In this document: one piece after another, positions 25,525 through 34,367 of the stretch
Layout of the letters: the number at the start of each line of letters is the position of its first letter
How positions within the stretch are numbered: the stretch's first letter is position 1
Assembly: GCF_024294785.1 (NCBI RefSeq)
Contig: NZ_JANCLT010000014.1
Location: forward strand, 1-64,000
Source: Ectobacillus ponti
GTDB lineage: Bacteria > Bacillota > Bacilli > Bacillales > Bacillaceae_G
Direction: 5' to 3'
DNA length: 64,000 bases
The notes under the pieces: generated by a model
Told to the model about the DNA's origin: nothing
Databases searched by the model: none
What the model saw: the letters and a program-made list of their open reading frames with translations, nothing else
Program-made: the position numbers and the translations under genes

Positions 25525-25719
25525 ATGTCGCAGAAAAAGCGGTTTGAAGTGCTGGAACACGAAAGCATCGACCAATGCCTGCAGCGGATGGAGCAGGAGG
25601 GCTACGCGCCATCCCGCCGGATGGAGGAGCCGATTTTTCATGAGGTGGAGCGCGACGGCGAAGTGGTGGTAGAGCCATTCGGGCGCAAAATCATTTTTGA
25701 AGGAAAGCGAAAAAGCTAG
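25525..25719 (+). CDS. NETI-motif family protein (64 aa), with HESI variant
   Basis: A 64-residue basic/acidic protein that fits the Bacillus NETI-motif family (YebG-like) over its whole length: KKRFEV, a QCLQRM segment, RRMEEPIF and VVEPFGRKIIFEG. The eponymous NETI reads HESI here. The function of the family is unknown. The ribosome site is AAAAAGGAGGACAGGAT. It shares a bidirectional terminator with the converging SDR gene. Confidence 0.8.
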   Translation: MSQKKRFEVLEHESIDQCLQRMEQEGYAPSRRMEEPIFHEVERDGEVVVEPFGRKIIFEGKRKS

Positions 25720-25737
25720 GCGCCCGCCTAGCTTTTT
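25711..25737. terminator. Bidirectional intrinsic terminator
   Basis: AAAAGCTAGGC and GCCTAGCTTTT around GCCC, with T residues on both sides. It covers the ends of the NETI-motif gene and the minus-strand SDR gene. Confidence 0.85.
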
Positions 25738-26509
25738 AAAATCCGTGGATGGTCATGCCGCCGTCGACAAACAGTGTTTGTCCGGTGACATAGCTTGCGG
25801 CATCTGATGCCAGGAACACGACCGGGCCAACCAGTTCAGGCAGTTCGCCGATGCGCTTGAGCGGTGTGACGGACAGGATATCCTGCACATACGCTTCATC
25901 CTGCAGCAGCTTTTCCGTCAGCGGTGTTTTGAAGTACCATGGCCCTATGGCGTTGACATTGATGTTATACTTGCCCCATTCAAATGCCAGTACCTTCGTC
26001 ATCTGAATCAGGGCTGCCTTTGTGGCGGCATACACGACACCGGTGCGGAGCGCGACCTGGCCTGCAACCGAGGTAATGCTGATGATGCTTCCGCCGCGGC
26101 CCTGCTCCTTCATGAGCGCCCCGACCTCCTGTGACAGCATGAAGGCGGATTTCAGGTTTGTATCCATGATGGTCTGCCAGTCCGCATCTGTCACTTCGAG
26201 CGCAGGTGTCCGGATATTCATTCCGGCGTTGTTGATGAGAACATCAATGCCCCCGGCTGCTTCCTTCGCTTCCTGTACGGCGCGTGCCACATCTTCGCGT
26301 TTTGTTACATCACATGTCAGTACGTATGCCTGCCGGCCAATTTCCCTGATGATGGAAGCAACCTCCTCAAGCTGCTCCCTTGTCCGTGACAGCAGGATGA
26401 CATCAGCTCCCGCTTCCGCCAAACCAATGGCCAATGCCCGGCCGATGCCGCGCCCTGCGCCGGTAACGAGCGCTGTTTTCCCTTGCAGATCAAAGGCTGG
26501 TAAGAACAT
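25736..26509 (-). CDS. SDR oxidoreductase (gluconate 5-dehydrogenase/3-oxoacyl-reductase-like)
   Basis: A 257-residue classical SDR. It contains TGAGRGIGRA, NNAG, a serine in SITSVAGQ, YAATK and the C-terminal VTGQTLFVDGGM. The ATG at 26509 follows AAGGGAGAGTTGTTTT; a longer in-frame extension upstream overlaps the opposite gene and has no ribosome site. The closest pattern is the gluconate 5-dehydrogenase/FabG-like group; the substrate is unknown. Confidence 0.87.
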   Translation of the reverse strand: MFLPAFDLQGKTALVTGAGRGIGRALAIGLAEAGADVILLSRTREQLEEVASIIREIGRQAYVLTCDVTKREDVARAVQEAKEAAGGIDVLINNAGMNIRTPALEVTDADWQTIMDTNLKSAFMLSQEVGALMKEQGRGGSIISITSVAGQVALRTGVVYAATKAALIQMTKVLAFEWGKYNINVNAIGPWYFKTPLTEKLLQDEAYVQDILSVTPLKRIGELPELVGPVVFLASDAASYVTGQTLFVDGGMTIHGF

Positions 26510-26593
26510 AAAACAACTCTCCCTTGCAAAAAATATGTACAGCTTTACTATACCATATTTTGCTGCCAATGGCGGCTTAAAGGAGTTGGCGTC

Positions 26594-26908
26594 ATGCAGG
26601 ATGTACAGGAAGCGGTGAAGCAGGCGAAGTTTGCGCTCATGCAGGCAGAGAGAAGCCCGGAGCATGCCTCGGGGCAGCTGGATGCCGCAGTGCAGGCGTT
26701 GTGGCGTTGCTTGGAGGGAGAAGAGGCGGCACCCTATGCTTTGGAGTTCGCCCATAATGAAATGAAAAATGCGGCCTTGGCGATGCAGGAGCCATCCCGC
26801 ACCCAGCCGCTGCAATACTTCTTCGGCCAGGCGATGCAGGCTTGCCAAACACTGGAGCAGGAGATGAAAAAAAGTAAAAATAAGAATAATAGTGGAGAAA
26901 ATAGTTGA
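26594..26908 (+). CDS. Small helical protein (104 aa), unknown
   Basis: The start follows TAAAGGAGTTGGCGTC. The product is predicted to be fully alpha-helical and soluble, with a Lys/Asn-rich tail. No family was recognised. It is divergent from the SDR gene, 84 bases apart. Confidence 0.65.
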   Translation: MQDVQEAVKQAKFALMQAERSPEHASGQLDAAVQALWRCLEGEEAAPYALEFAHNEMKNAALAMQEPSRTQPLQYFFGQAMQACQTLEQEMKKSKNKNNSGENS

Positions 26909-26957
26909 ACGTCAAGAAAAAGAAGGAAAGTTCATGATATTGTCACATATACTTTAG

Positions 26958-26971
26958 TGAAAGGCCTTTCA
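26958..26971. promoter_or_regulatory. 14-bp palindrome in the DUF378 upstream region
   Basis: TGAAAGGCCTTTCA is a perfect dyad 22 bases before the DUF378 start, in the probable core-promoter or 5-prime UTR region. It could be an operator; no evidence identifies the regulator. Confidence 0.3.
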
Positions 26972-26993
26972 TATTCCGCCTGGAGGTGACAAC

Positions 26994-27185
26994 ATGAAGT
27001 TTCTGTCCGTATTGGCGAGCATTCTGTTGATTGTCGGCGGGTTAAATTGGTGGTTTACAGCGTTCGATTTTAATCTGGTGGAGGAAGTGTTCGGGTCCGT
27101 GCCGGCCTTGGTGGACACAGTATATTGGCTTGTCGGATTGTCAGCGCTGTATCATCTGTTCGATCGGTTCTTCGCAAAGAATTAG
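26994..27185 (+). CDS. DUF378 (YuzA-like) membrane protein
   Basis: A 63-residue protein with two membrane helices separated by a short loop, matching DUF378: IVGGLNWWFTAFDFNLVEE followed by VYWLVGLSALY. DUF378 proteins are common small membrane proteins in Bacillus of unknown function. The ribosome site is TGGAGGTGACAAC. Confidence 0.88.
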   Translation: MKFLSVLASILLIVGGLNWWFTAFDFNLVEEVFGSVPALVDTVYWLVGLSALYHLFDRFFAKN

Positions 27186-27206
27186 CAATCATTCTTTCTT
27201 ATCTGG

Positions 27207-27235
27207 AGCGCCGGGCGTTTGCCCGGTGCTTTTTT
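27207..27235 (+). terminator. Intrinsic terminator
   Basis: AGCGCCGGGC-GTTT-GCCCGGTGCT plus a T-run after the DUF378 gene. Confidence 0.85.
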
Positions 27236-27313
27236 ATGCCCGGTGCAGCCCCGGCATAAAAAGGGGGCCGGTGAGCCATAACTAACACAAATGCCGGTAA
27301 AGGATGTGAAGAA

Positions 27314-28678
27314 ATGCACGGGCATGTAGAAAAGCAGCTGAAGCAGTTGGAGCAGGAATTGCTGCCGGCTGTAGATGTGGTGCTGCGAAAGCTGACTGCA
27401 AACGAAAAAGAGATGCAGCTTTTATATATCGGCAGCTTGTGCGATTCGGCAAAAATACAGCAATATCTGGTTGGCGCCTTTTTTCAAATCGCGGATCAAG
27501 CGCAATATATTTCTTATCTGTATTCCATACCGGTCAGGAAAACCTTCGAAACAGAGGATGAGCTGCGCGGGTTGCTGCTGAGAGGCAATGCGTTGGTGGG
27601 CATTGAAGGCAATCTTCTGGCGTTTGAAATTAAAAATATACAGAATCCATCCGCCATGGACGCTACAGTGGAAACGACGATTCAAGGGCCGCAGACAGGC
27701 TTCAGTGAGGCCTTGTCGACAAATATAAATCTTATTCGCTCGCGTTACCATCAGGCGTCGCTGCGGATTGAGCCTGGGGTGGTGGGCAAGGTCGGCAAAC
27801 AGAATGTGGCGGTGATCTATGATGAAGAGCTGGCATCAGCCGAGGTTTTGGCAAGAATTCAAAAGAGCTTGGAGGAAGCGGAAGAGGACGTGGTGCAAGC
27901 ACTGGGGCAGCTGGAGCGGATTATTACCAAGAAAAAGCGCCGGCTGATTCCGACCATGATTGTGACAGAGCGGCCGGACCGCGTTGTACTGAACTTGTCA
28001 CAGGGGAAGATTATCATTTTGATGGATGGCACACCCTTTGCCCTGATTGCGCCGGCCATATTTTATGACTTTATGTCTTCCATGGAGGATATGTACCAGC
28101 CTTATTGGGTAGCCCACTTTCTCGTGACGCTCCGCTATCTGGGGCTGGCAGTCAGCCTGATTCTGCCGGCTGCTTACATTGGCATTACCTCTTATAATCC
28201 GGAAATTTTCCGGGTCCAGCTGGCCCTTTCGATCGCAGGAAGCCGTGTCGGAGTGCCGTATCCATCTTACCTTGAGGTCATCTTCATGCTGCTCATGATG
28301 GAGCTGCTGATTGAAGCCTCCATTCGTCTGCCAAAATCGATTGGCTCCACCGCCACAACGGTCGGCGGTTTGATTTTGGGACAGGCAGCCACAGAGGCGG
28401 CGCTGGCAAGCAATATTATGATCGTCATTGTATCAGCTGTTGCGATCTCCAACTTCGTCATCCCGATCAATGAAATGAGCTTTTCTATGCGTGTCATCAA
28501 ATATGTCTTCCTGGGAGTCGCGACTGTCGGGGGCCTGGTGGGCCTCATCGCCTGTATGATGCTGTTCTTATTTTATCTTGTTTCTCTGGACAGCTTTGGA
28601 CAGCCGTATCTGAAAGTATTTTTGAGAGACAAGCCGGTGTTCGGGAAGACTGTGGCACAGCAAAAAGCACAAGGGTGA
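27314..28678 (+). CDS. GerA-family spore germination receptor A-type subunit (orphan)
   Basis: A 454-residue GerAA-like protein. An N-terminal soluble domain (about 1-235) is followed by membrane helices (about 245-430) containing the family phrase GLAVSLILPAAYI and RVGVPYPSYLEVIFML. A-type subunits sit in the spore inner membrane with B (transporter-like) and C (lipoprotein) subunits and help sense germinants. Here no B or C gene adjoins: the neighbours are DUF378 and a small unknown gene. It could pair with distant subunits or act alone. The ribosome site is AAAGGATGTGAAGAA. Confidence 0.88.
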   Translation: MHGHVEKQLKQLEQELLPAVDVVLRKLTANEKEMQLLYIGSLCDSAKIQQYLVGAFFQIADQAQYISYLYSIPVRKTFETEDELRGLLLRGNALVGIEGNLLAFEIKNIQNPSAMDATVETTIQGPQTGFSEALSTNINLIRSRYHQASLRIEPGVVGKVGKQNVAVIYDEELASAEVLARIQKSLEEAEEDVVQALGQLERIITKKKRRLIPTMIVTERPDRVVLNLSQGKIIILMDGTPFALIAPAIFYDFMSSMEDMYQPYWVAHFLVTLRYLGLAVSLILPAAYIGITSYNPEIFRVQLALSIAGSRVGVPYPSYLEVIFMLLMMELLIEASIRLPKSIGSTATTVGGLILGQAATEAALASNIMIVIVSAVAISNFVIPINEMSFSMRVIKYVFLGVATVGGLVGLIACMMLFLFYLVSLDSFGQPYLKVFLRDKPVFGKTVAQQKAQG

Positions 28679-28830
28679 GACCGCATCCGGAGAGTGGTGC
28701 ATCCTGCAAAAAAGTTGATGCAATTCCGGGTGATTAGTGATACGATGCTTGTATAATGAACCGGAGATATTGTCGGGAAATGTCAGATTCGACGTTTCCG
28801 GGACAGGGAGTATGGGAGGAAACAGCAATC

Positions 28831-29226
28831 ATGACAGAAACATTTGAGCAACACGAAGAAGTGCTTTCCAACGAAGAAATGGAAATGCTGATGAAAACCG
28901 TGGGTGATGGGTGCATGCACGTGCTGCGCACGGGACAGCCGGTGATTATCGGCTTGCGTGATTTTGAACTGGCATTGATGGTTGGGCAGAATGACTTCTC
29001 CATGCAGAGTTCATTGTATCCGCTTGCAGCGTGTGTGACGCCTGAAGGGCAGCTCACGGAGCCGACTGTGCCGCCATTGTTTGCCGGCCGCCGCCATTTC
29101 CTGGATGTTGAAGATTTTGAAGGCTACATAAACGAAGAAGAGCTGCCGTCGCTGTGGCCAAAGCAGTCCCAGGCATTCTTTTTCACCATTCATTTGCTCC
29201 GCACCATCCAGCTCGGAAGCATCTAA
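28831..29226 (+). CDS. Acidic soluble protein (131 aa), unknown
   Basis: I start at the ATG at 28831 (GGGAGGAAACAGCAATC upstream); a longer in-frame version from 28756 is possible. The product is acidic, with GMxALMVGQNDF-like strands and no membrane segment. No family was recognised. It is probably monocistronic, ending at a strong terminator. Confidence 0.65.
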   Translation: MTETFEQHEEVLSNEEMEMLMKTVGDGCMHVLRTGQPVIIGLRDFELALMVGQNDFSMQSSLYPLAACVTPEGQLTEPTVPPLFAGRRHFLDVEDFEGYINEEELPSLWPKQSQAFFFTIHLLRTIQLGSI

Positions 29227-29254
29227 AAAGGAGACCCGTTCCGGTCTCCTTTTT
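29225..29254. terminator. Bidirectional intrinsic terminator
   Basis: AAAAAGGAGACC-CGTTCC-GGTCTCCTTTTT between converging genes. Confidence 0.9.
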
Positions 29255-29259
29255 GCGTA

Positions 29260-29883
29260 TTACAGCGGCCGCAAAACCGCTCGAATCGGACTGCCGTCGC
29301 TGTCCTGCAATGGCAGCGGCAAACCGATGAATTCGTAATCCCCCGGCTCGACGGCATCCAGCACAAGATTCTCAACAATCTGAACATGGCTTGCGAGCAG
29401 CGCGTGATGCACCGGAAGCTCCTTGCTGTCGAGCAGGTCGACAGAAGGGATATCAACTCCCAGAAGCAGAATGCCTTTTTCGGCCAGAAACGGGGCAACA
29501 TCCGGATCCAACTGCAGAATGCGGGACGGAAACTCCTGCGGGTTACAGGAGTGCCGGGTTTTCAGCAGGAGACGGGTGACTCCCTCAAGTGGAACACCGG
29601 CCAAATCCGCAGCTGTCAGAACGGAGAAAGCGGTCACATCCACCACCCGGGCAGGCCCGATAAACCGCTCCAAATCCAAATCAAGAATCCGCTGCCCGTC
29701 ATCAGTGAAATGAAACGGGGCATCGGCATGTGTGCCGGTATGGGTGCTCATGGTCAGCTTGCCGACATTGACAGAGCCGCTGTCCGCTTTACTCCAGGAA
29801 ACCTCGTAGTGAAACGGGGTATCGCCCGGCCATACGGCAATCCTATTGTGTAACGGCTGTGAGATATCAATCCATTTTTTCAT
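29260..29883 (-). CDS. kynB: Kynurenine formamidase (arylformamidase)
   Basis: A 207-residue cyclase-family metal-dependent hydrolase that converts N-formylkynurenine to kynurenine in tryptophan breakdown. The metal-binding signature STHTGTHADAPFHF (about 45-58) and WPGDTPF near the N-terminus are intact. The start at 29883 is set by AAGGAGACATCTG. It lies 11 bases downstream of kynU in one operon. The usual first enzyme, tryptophan 2,3-dioxygenase (kynA), is not in the window. Confidence 0.9.
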   Translation of the reverse strand: MKKWIDISQPLHNRIAVWPGDTPFHYEVSWSKADSGSVNVGKLTMSTHTGTHADAPFHFTDDGQRILDLDLERFIGPARVVDVTAFSVLTAADLAGVPLEGVTRLLLKTRHSCNPQEFPSRILQLDPDVAPFLAEKGILLLGVDIPSVDLLDSKELPVHHALLASHVQIVENLVLDAVEPGDYEFIGLPLPLQDSDGSPIRAVLRPL

Positions 29884-29894
29884 CAGATGTCTCC

Positions 29895-31166
29895 TTATGC
29901 TACGACATTTCGTTCGTTCGGAAAGGCTTCGTATTGCTTCTTCTCCATAATCTCCTTCAGTGCCGCAACAGCGGCCCAGACATCGGCAAAGGAAGTGTAA
30001 AGGGCGGCAGGCGCCAGACGGATGATGTCCGGGGCGCGGTAATCCGGCACAACGCCGGCTTGCTTCAGCGCCTTGCAAATGCGGGCAGCCTCTGGATGCT
30101 CCAGCGCGACATGGCCGCCGCGGCGCTCCTCCTCTTCCGGCGTGCCGACGGTAAAGCCATACGAATGCAATTCGCTGCGGATCAGCTGCAGCATATAGGA
30201 AGTCAGCAGCAGTGATTTTTGGCGGACCCGGTCCATGCCGGCTTCCCGGAACAGCTCCAAGGATCCCAAGAGCGGGGCGCTGCTTAGAATATGCGGCGTG
30301 CCGAGCTGATAGGCCCCGGCTCCTTCCGCCTTGGAAAAGGTGTGCTCCATATTAAACTGCTTTTCTTTATCTGAACCGAACCAGCCCGTCAGCCCGGGCA
30401 GGCGGCCGAAGTGCCGGCGGTTGACATACAGGCCGGCTGTGCTGCCGGGACCGCCATTTATGTATTTGTAGTTGCACCAAAAGGCAAAATCCGTGCCCCA
30501 TTCGGAAAATCGGTGCGGAATGGCGCCGATGGAATGGCAGGCATCAAACCCAATCAGAATGCCGCGCTCATGGGCCGCGGCCGTCAGCCGCTGCATGTCG
30601 AGCACCTGCCCGCTGCGATACAGGATACAGGGCAGAATTGCCAATGCCACCTCTTCGTTCATTGCCGCAATGATATCCTCCTCCCAGATGGTGCGTCCAT
30701 CCCGGCTTTCAATAAGCAGCAGATGCTCATCCGGGTTATAGCCTTTCAGCCGCAGCTGGCTTTGCAGGGCGTAAATATCGGTCGGAAAGTCCAGTGACGA
30801 AGCAAGAATCTTCGTCCGTGTCTCTTGTGGTTCATAAAAGGTGGCTGCCAGCTGGTGCAGATTGACGGTGGTCGAACCGGCTGCAATGACTTCCTCCGGA
30901 GCAGCGCCCGCGAGCGGGGCAAGCAGAGCGCCGATCTGTTCGGAGACATAAAACCAGGGGTGTTTGCCGTCCAGCCAGCCATCAATGCCAAGCTGCTTCC
31001 AGCTCTCAAGCATGTCAAGCAGCGCCTGCTCGGCCCGCTTCGACAGCAGGCCGAGCGAGTTGCCGTCCATATAGACTACACCCGGCTGTATATAAAACTC
31101 CTGCCGGAAGGAGGCCAATGGATCCTGTGAATCTAACAATTGCGCGTATTCCTTTGTGGTTTGCAT
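29895..31166 (-). CDS. kynU: Kynureninase
   Basis: A 423-residue PLP enzyme that cleaves kynurenine to anthranilate and alanine. Family features include [14 protein letters not shown] near the N-terminus, [18 protein letters not shown], and the PLP-lysine region [14 protein letters not shown]. The ATG at 31166 follows AAGGGAGAGATGCAGGA; an in-frame ATG 27 codons upstream has no ribosome site. It is the first gene of kynU-kynB, divergent from serC across about 180 bases. Confidence 0.93.
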   Translation of the reverse strand: MQTTKEYAQLLDSQDPLASFRQEFYIQPGVVYMDGNSLGLLSKRAEQALLDMLESWKQLGIDGWLDGKHPWFYVSEQIGALLAPLAGAAPEEVIAAGSTTVNLHQLAATFYEPQETRTKILASSLDFPTDIYALQSQLRLKGYNPDEHLLLIESRDGRTIWEEDIIAAMNEEVALAILPCILYRSGQVLDMQRLTAAAHERGILIGFDACHSIGAIPHRFSEWGTDFAFWCNYKYINGGPGSTAGLYVNRRHFGRLPGLTGWFGSDKEKQFNMEHTFSKAEGAGAYQLGTPHILSSAPLLGSLELFREAGMDRVRQKSLLLTSYMLQLIRSELHSYGFTVGTPEEEERRGGHVALEHPEAARICKALKQAGVVPDYRAPDIIRLAPAALYTSFADVWAAVAALKEIMEKKQYEAFPNERNVVA

Positions 31167-31286
31167 TCCTGCATCTCTCCCTTCTGTTTCTAGCATAAGC
31201 AGGGAGGAAAGAAGTGTCAATTTGTTCTGAAGATTTCGTAATTGCAAACGATTCCATGGCTTGTTGGCGCAAAGGAGGAGAATAGA

Positions 31287-31316
31287 TTGACCGCTTCTCT
31301 TAAAACAGGTTATAAT
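31287..31316 (+). promoter_or_regulatory. Sigma-A promoter of serC-serA
   Basis: TTGACC, an 18-base spacer and TATAAT, with the serC start 34 bases downstream of the -10. A near-consensus vegetative promoter. Confidence 0.75.
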
Positions 31317-31350
31317 TCAGAATATTTAAAAGAAGACGGGAGAGAGAGAA

Positions 31351-32430
31351 ATGGAACGAGTGTATAACTTTTCTGCAGGTCCGTCGGCATTGCCGCTTCC
31401 TGTGCTGGAACGGGCACAGCGCGAGCTGCTGAACTACCGGGGCACCGGCATGTCTGTCATGGAAATGAGCCACCGGTCGGGGGCGTTTCAAGAAATTGCG
31501 ACGGAAGCTGAGAGCCTTTTACGTGAATTAATGAACATTCCGTCCGGCTATCAGGTGCTGTTTCTGCAGGGCGGGGCGTCGCTGCAATTTGCGATGGTGC
31601 CGCTGAACCTGTTCCGCAACAAGAAGGCGGACTATGTGCATACAGGCTCCTGGTCCAAGCGCGCTATTGCGGAAGCCAGGAAATATGGCGAAGTGACAGT
31701 GGCAGCCTCCAGTGAAACGCAAAAGTTCACCTCCATCCCGGCTTTACGGCGGGATATGTTCAGCCCGGATGCTGATTATATTCACATCACCACAAACAAC
31801 ACGATTGAGGGGACAAAATTCCCGGCCATTCCGGATACAGGCAGCATCCCGCTCGTGGCTGATATGTCCTCCAATATTTTGTCAGAGCAGTATGATGTGT
31901 CGCAATTCGGCCTGATTTATGCCGGGGCGCAAAAGAATATTGGCCCGGCCGGTTTGACGGTGGTCATCATCCGTGACGATTTGATCGGCCATGCGGAAGC
32001 ATCCTGCCCGACGATGCTGAACTATGAGACACATACAGCCAACGGCTCTATGTACAATACGCCGCCGACATACGGCATTTATATGGCGAAGCTCGTGTTT
32101 GAGTGGCTGCGCGATTTGGGCGGTGTGCCGGCTATTGAGCAAATCAACCGGGAAAAGGCGCAACTGCTGTACAACACGCTTGATGAATCGGACTTTTTCC
32201 AATCTCCGGTGGCACCTGCGGACCGTTCCCTGATGAATATCCCGTTTACGGCACCGACTCCTGAGCTGGAAGCGCAGTTTATCCGCGAAGCGAAGGCAGC
32301 GGGATTGGAAACCTTGAAGGGCCACCGCTCTGTCGGCGGCATGCGGGCCAGCATCTATAATGCGATGCCATTGGAGGGTGTCCAAAAGCTGGTTGCATTT
32401 ATGCAAGAGTTCGAAAGAAGAAACCGATAA
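31351..32430 (+). CDS. serC: Phosphoserine aminotransferase
   Basis: A 359-residue class V aminotransferase starting [12 protein letters not shown], the SerC hallmark. The PLP lysine lies in [12 protein letters not shown], and [15 protein letters not shown] is the C-terminal motif. It makes O-phosphoserine from phosphohydroxypyruvate and may also serve B6 synthesis. The ribosome site is CGGGAGAGAGAA. It is followed 18 bases later by the phosphoglycerate dehydrogenase gene. Confidence 0.95.
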   Translation: MERVYNFSAGPSALPLPVLERAQRELLNYRGTGMSVMEMSHRSGAFQEIATEAESLLRELMNIPSGYQVLFLQGGASLQFAMVPLNLFRNKKADYVHTGSWSKRAIAEARKYGEVTVAASSETQKFTSIPALRRDMFSPDADYIHITTNNTIEGTKFPAIPDTGSIPLVADMSSNILSEQYDVSQFGLIYAGAQKNIGPAGLTVVIIRDDLIGHAEASCPTMLNYETHTANGSMYNTPPTYGIYMAKLVFEWLRDLGGVPAIEQINREKAQLLYNTLDESDFFQSPVAPADRSLMNIPFTAPTPELEAQFIREAKAAGLETLKGHRSVGGMRASIYNAMPLEGVQKLVAFMQEFERRNR

Positions 32431-32448
32431 GTGATAGGAGCGGAGACC

Positions 32449-33627
32449 ATGTTTCGTATACAAACGCTAAATAACATTGCTGCCAGCGGCCTGATGGTAT
32501 TTCCTGAAGAACGCTATGAAATTGGCACAACCCAGGAGAACCCCGATGGGATTCTGGTCCGCAGTGCTTCCATGCACAGCATGGAGCTGCCTGAAAATGT
32601 AAAGGCAATTGCCCGTGCCGGCGCCGGAGTCAACAATATTCCGGTGGCGGACATGACAGAAAGAGGCGTTGTGGTATTCAATACACCGGGCGCCAATGCC
32701 AACGCCGTAAAGGAAATGGTGCTCGCAAGCATGCTGCTGTCTGCCCGCAACCTGGTTGACGGCATTCAGTGGGCCAAATCTCTGCAAGGGCAGGGAGATG
32801 CCGTGCCGCAGCTTGTCGAGGCAGGAAAAAAAGAGTTTGCCGGAACAGAAATCAAGGGCAAGAAGCTCGGTATTATCGGTTTGGGCGCCATCGGGGCCCT
32901 GGTGGCGAATGATGCACTGGCATTGGATATGGATGTCATGGGGTATGACCCTTATGTATCCGTGGAAACAGCATGGCGCCTCTCCCGCCAAGTGCAGCGC
33001 GCCATGAATTTGGAGCAGATTTATGCTGAATGTGACTATATCACCATTCACGTGCCGCTGTTGGAGCAAACAAGAGAAATGCTCAATGCCGCTGCCTTCC
33101 GTTCCATGAAGCGCGGCGTCCGCATTCTGAATTTCTCCCGCGGCGAACTTGTCAACGAAACAGACTTGCGGGCGGCGCTCGAAGAAGGGATTGTAGGAGC
33201 ATACGTCACAGATTTCCCGAACGAGAACGTGCTCGGCATGAAGAATGTCATTCCGATTCCCCACCTTGGCGCTTCCAGCCAGGAATCCGAGGAGAACTGC
33301 GCAAAAATGGCGGCGCGCCAGCTGCGTGAGTATCTGGAGACGGGAAATATCCGCAACTCCGTCAACTATCCAAATGTAGAAATTCCGTACATCGGCAAGA
33401 AGCGCTTGACTATTGCGCACAAAAACGTACCGAACATGGTCGGACAGATGACAGGATGTCTGGCGGATTATGGCATCAACATCGCCGACATGATCAATCG
33501 AAGCAAAGGTCCATGGGCCTACACCATTATTGATATTGACAACGGCATTGCAGAGGAAACAAAGCAAGCCATTGTGGATAAGATCCGCAGCATTGAAGGT
33601 GTCGTAAACGCCCGTTTGATTCAATAA
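32449..33627 (+). CDS. serA: 3-phosphoglycerate dehydrogenase with ACT domain
   Basis: A 392-residue D-2-hydroxyacid dehydrogenase catalysing the first step of serine synthesis. It has an N-terminal substrate domain, a NAD motif KLGIIGLGAIGALVA (about 145-160), a catalytic arginine in LNFSRGELV, and the catalytic histidine in PHLGASSQES. The C-terminal 75 residues form an ACT domain likely to bind serine. It is shorter than the roughly 525-residue B. subtilis SerA because it lacks the extra intervening domain. The ATG at 32449 follows TAGGAGCGGAGACC. Confidence 0.9.
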   Translation: MFRIQTLNNIAASGLMVFPEERYEIGTTQENPDGILVRSASMHSMELPENVKAIARAGAGVNNIPVADMTERGVVVFNTPGANANAVKEMVLASMLLSARNLVDGIQWAKSLQGQGDAVPQLVEAGKKEFAGTEIKGKKLGIIGLGAIGALVANDALALDMDVMGYDPYVSVETAWRLSRQVQRAMNLEQIYAECDYITIHVPLLEQTREMLNAAAFRSMKRGVRILNFSRGELVNETDLRAALEEGIVGAYVTDFPNENVLGMKNVIPIPHLGASSQESEENCAKMAARQLREYLETGNIRNSVNYPNVEIPYIGKKRLTIAHKNVPNMVGQMTGCLADYGINIADMINRSKGPWAYTIIDIDNGIAEETKQAIVDKIRSIEGVVNARLIQ

Positions 33628-33631
33628 CAAG

Positions 33632-33663
33632 GAAAGAGAGACTTTGGCGAAGTCTCTCTTTTC
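33632..33663. terminator. Bidirectional intrinsic terminator
   Basis: AAAGAGAGACTT-TGGCG-AAGTCTCTCTTT between the serA and YkvA-like genes. Confidence 0.85.
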
Positions 33664-33675
33664 ACGTTTGTCCGG

Positions 33676-34056
33676 TTATAAGCGTTTCGCCAGCCACAGC
33701 CCGGCCATAAAAAGCCCGGTGGCCCACACAGCCAGAATGACGGCGGCCCCAGCCCAGCTGTTTGGCTTTCGGGCAGGCGGCTGCCGCTCTGCCTGCTGCC
33801 GGCAGTCCGAAAGCACAGCCGGAGGGATCATCTTTAATGCCAGGTACACACCAAACGGGACAAGAATGATATCATCGAGGTACCCAAGCACTGGGATGAA
33901 ATCGGGAATCAGGTCAATGGGGCTGCATGCATAGGCTACCACACAAAGGGTGAACACCTTTGCATGCAGCGGCACGCGAGGGTCACGGTAAGCCAAGTAT
34001 AAGATATACAGCTGGCTTTTCAGCGCTTTGGCCCAGCGTCGGAGCTGATTCATCAT
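33676..34056 (-). CDS. YkvA-like DUF1232 membrane protein
   Basis: A 126-residue protein with the DUF1232 core SPIDLIPDFIPVLGYLDDIILVP (about 45-67) and a C-terminal membrane helix. DUF1232 is a small membrane-associated domain of unknown function. The ATG at 34056 overlaps the stop codon of the HesB-like gene (ATGA), so the two are translationally coupled on the minus strand. The ribosome site GCAGGAAAGAAAACGC lies inside the upstream frame. Confidence 0.87.
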   Translation of the reverse strand: MMNQLRRWAKALKSQLYILYLAYRDPRVPLHAKVFTLCVVAYACSPIDLIPDFIPVLGYLDDIILVPFGVYLALKMIPPAVLSDCRQQAERQPPARKPNSWAGAAVILAVWATGLFMAGLWLAKRL

Positions 34057-34367
34057 GCGTTTTCTTTCCTGCGGCAGACGGATAATCCGTATGCCAATGT
34101 CTCATTCGGCGTGTCAATGCGGAAGCCGGAGAGATAATCCAGCTTGATGCGGTTCTCTAAATGTGTTCGCGCATAGGAATCTGCCAATAGACAAACCCCA
34201 TTTTCTTCATATATTACATCATCCGGAAGCCGTTCAGCCTGAACGAGCTGCGTATCAATGACGGCGCTTCAGCCGCCGCCCGGCGTAATGGCGATGCGGA
34301 GCACAATCCCTTGCGGTGCAAGAGACTTGAGCTGCCGCTCCGCTCTTTCTGTGACTGTAACGTTCAC
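34053..34367 (-). CDS. HesB/IscA-like protein with in-frame UGA at the conserved cysteine: candidate selenoprotein
   Basis: The GTG start has a textbook AAGGAGG seven bases upstream. The frame runs 104 codons with one internal TGA at 34271-34269 (codon 33), in the context TPGGG-TGA-SAVIDTQ. HesB/IscA-type proteins have a conserved cysteine here (GG-Cys-S), and HesB-like selenoproteins with selenocysteine at this place are a described prokaryotic family. Beyond the TGA, the family-like sequence continues without a further stop (HLENRIKLDYLSGFRIDTPNETLAYGL) until a TGA that overlaps the ATG of the YkvA-like gene. A hairpin resembling a bacterial SECIS follows the UGA. Without selenocysteine insertion the product would be a 32-residue fragment. 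The alternative is a recent nonsense mutation. Selenocysteine machinery is not in the window. Confidence 0.72.
34228..34249 (-). promoter_or_regulatory. SECIS-like hairpin downstream of the in-frame UGA
   Basis: On the minus strand AGC-U-CGUUCA-GGC-UGAACG-GCU folds into a stem with one bulged U on the 5-prime side and a GG-containing apical loop. The loop starts 29 bases after the UGA. Bacterial SECIS elements lie just after the UGA and share a small GG-containing loop and a bulged U (as in E. coli fdhF). Function is inferred. Confidence 0.45.

Noticed and set aside
26510..26848. 113-codon N-terminal extension of the SDR at 25736-26509
   Set aside because: It is antisense to the 104-residue gene, lacks a ribosome site, and the classical SDR start matches the internal ATG.
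29260..29883. Short-chain metal hydrolase unrelated to kynurenine
   Set aside because: The cyclase-family metal motif and the kynU neighbour in one operon support kynB.
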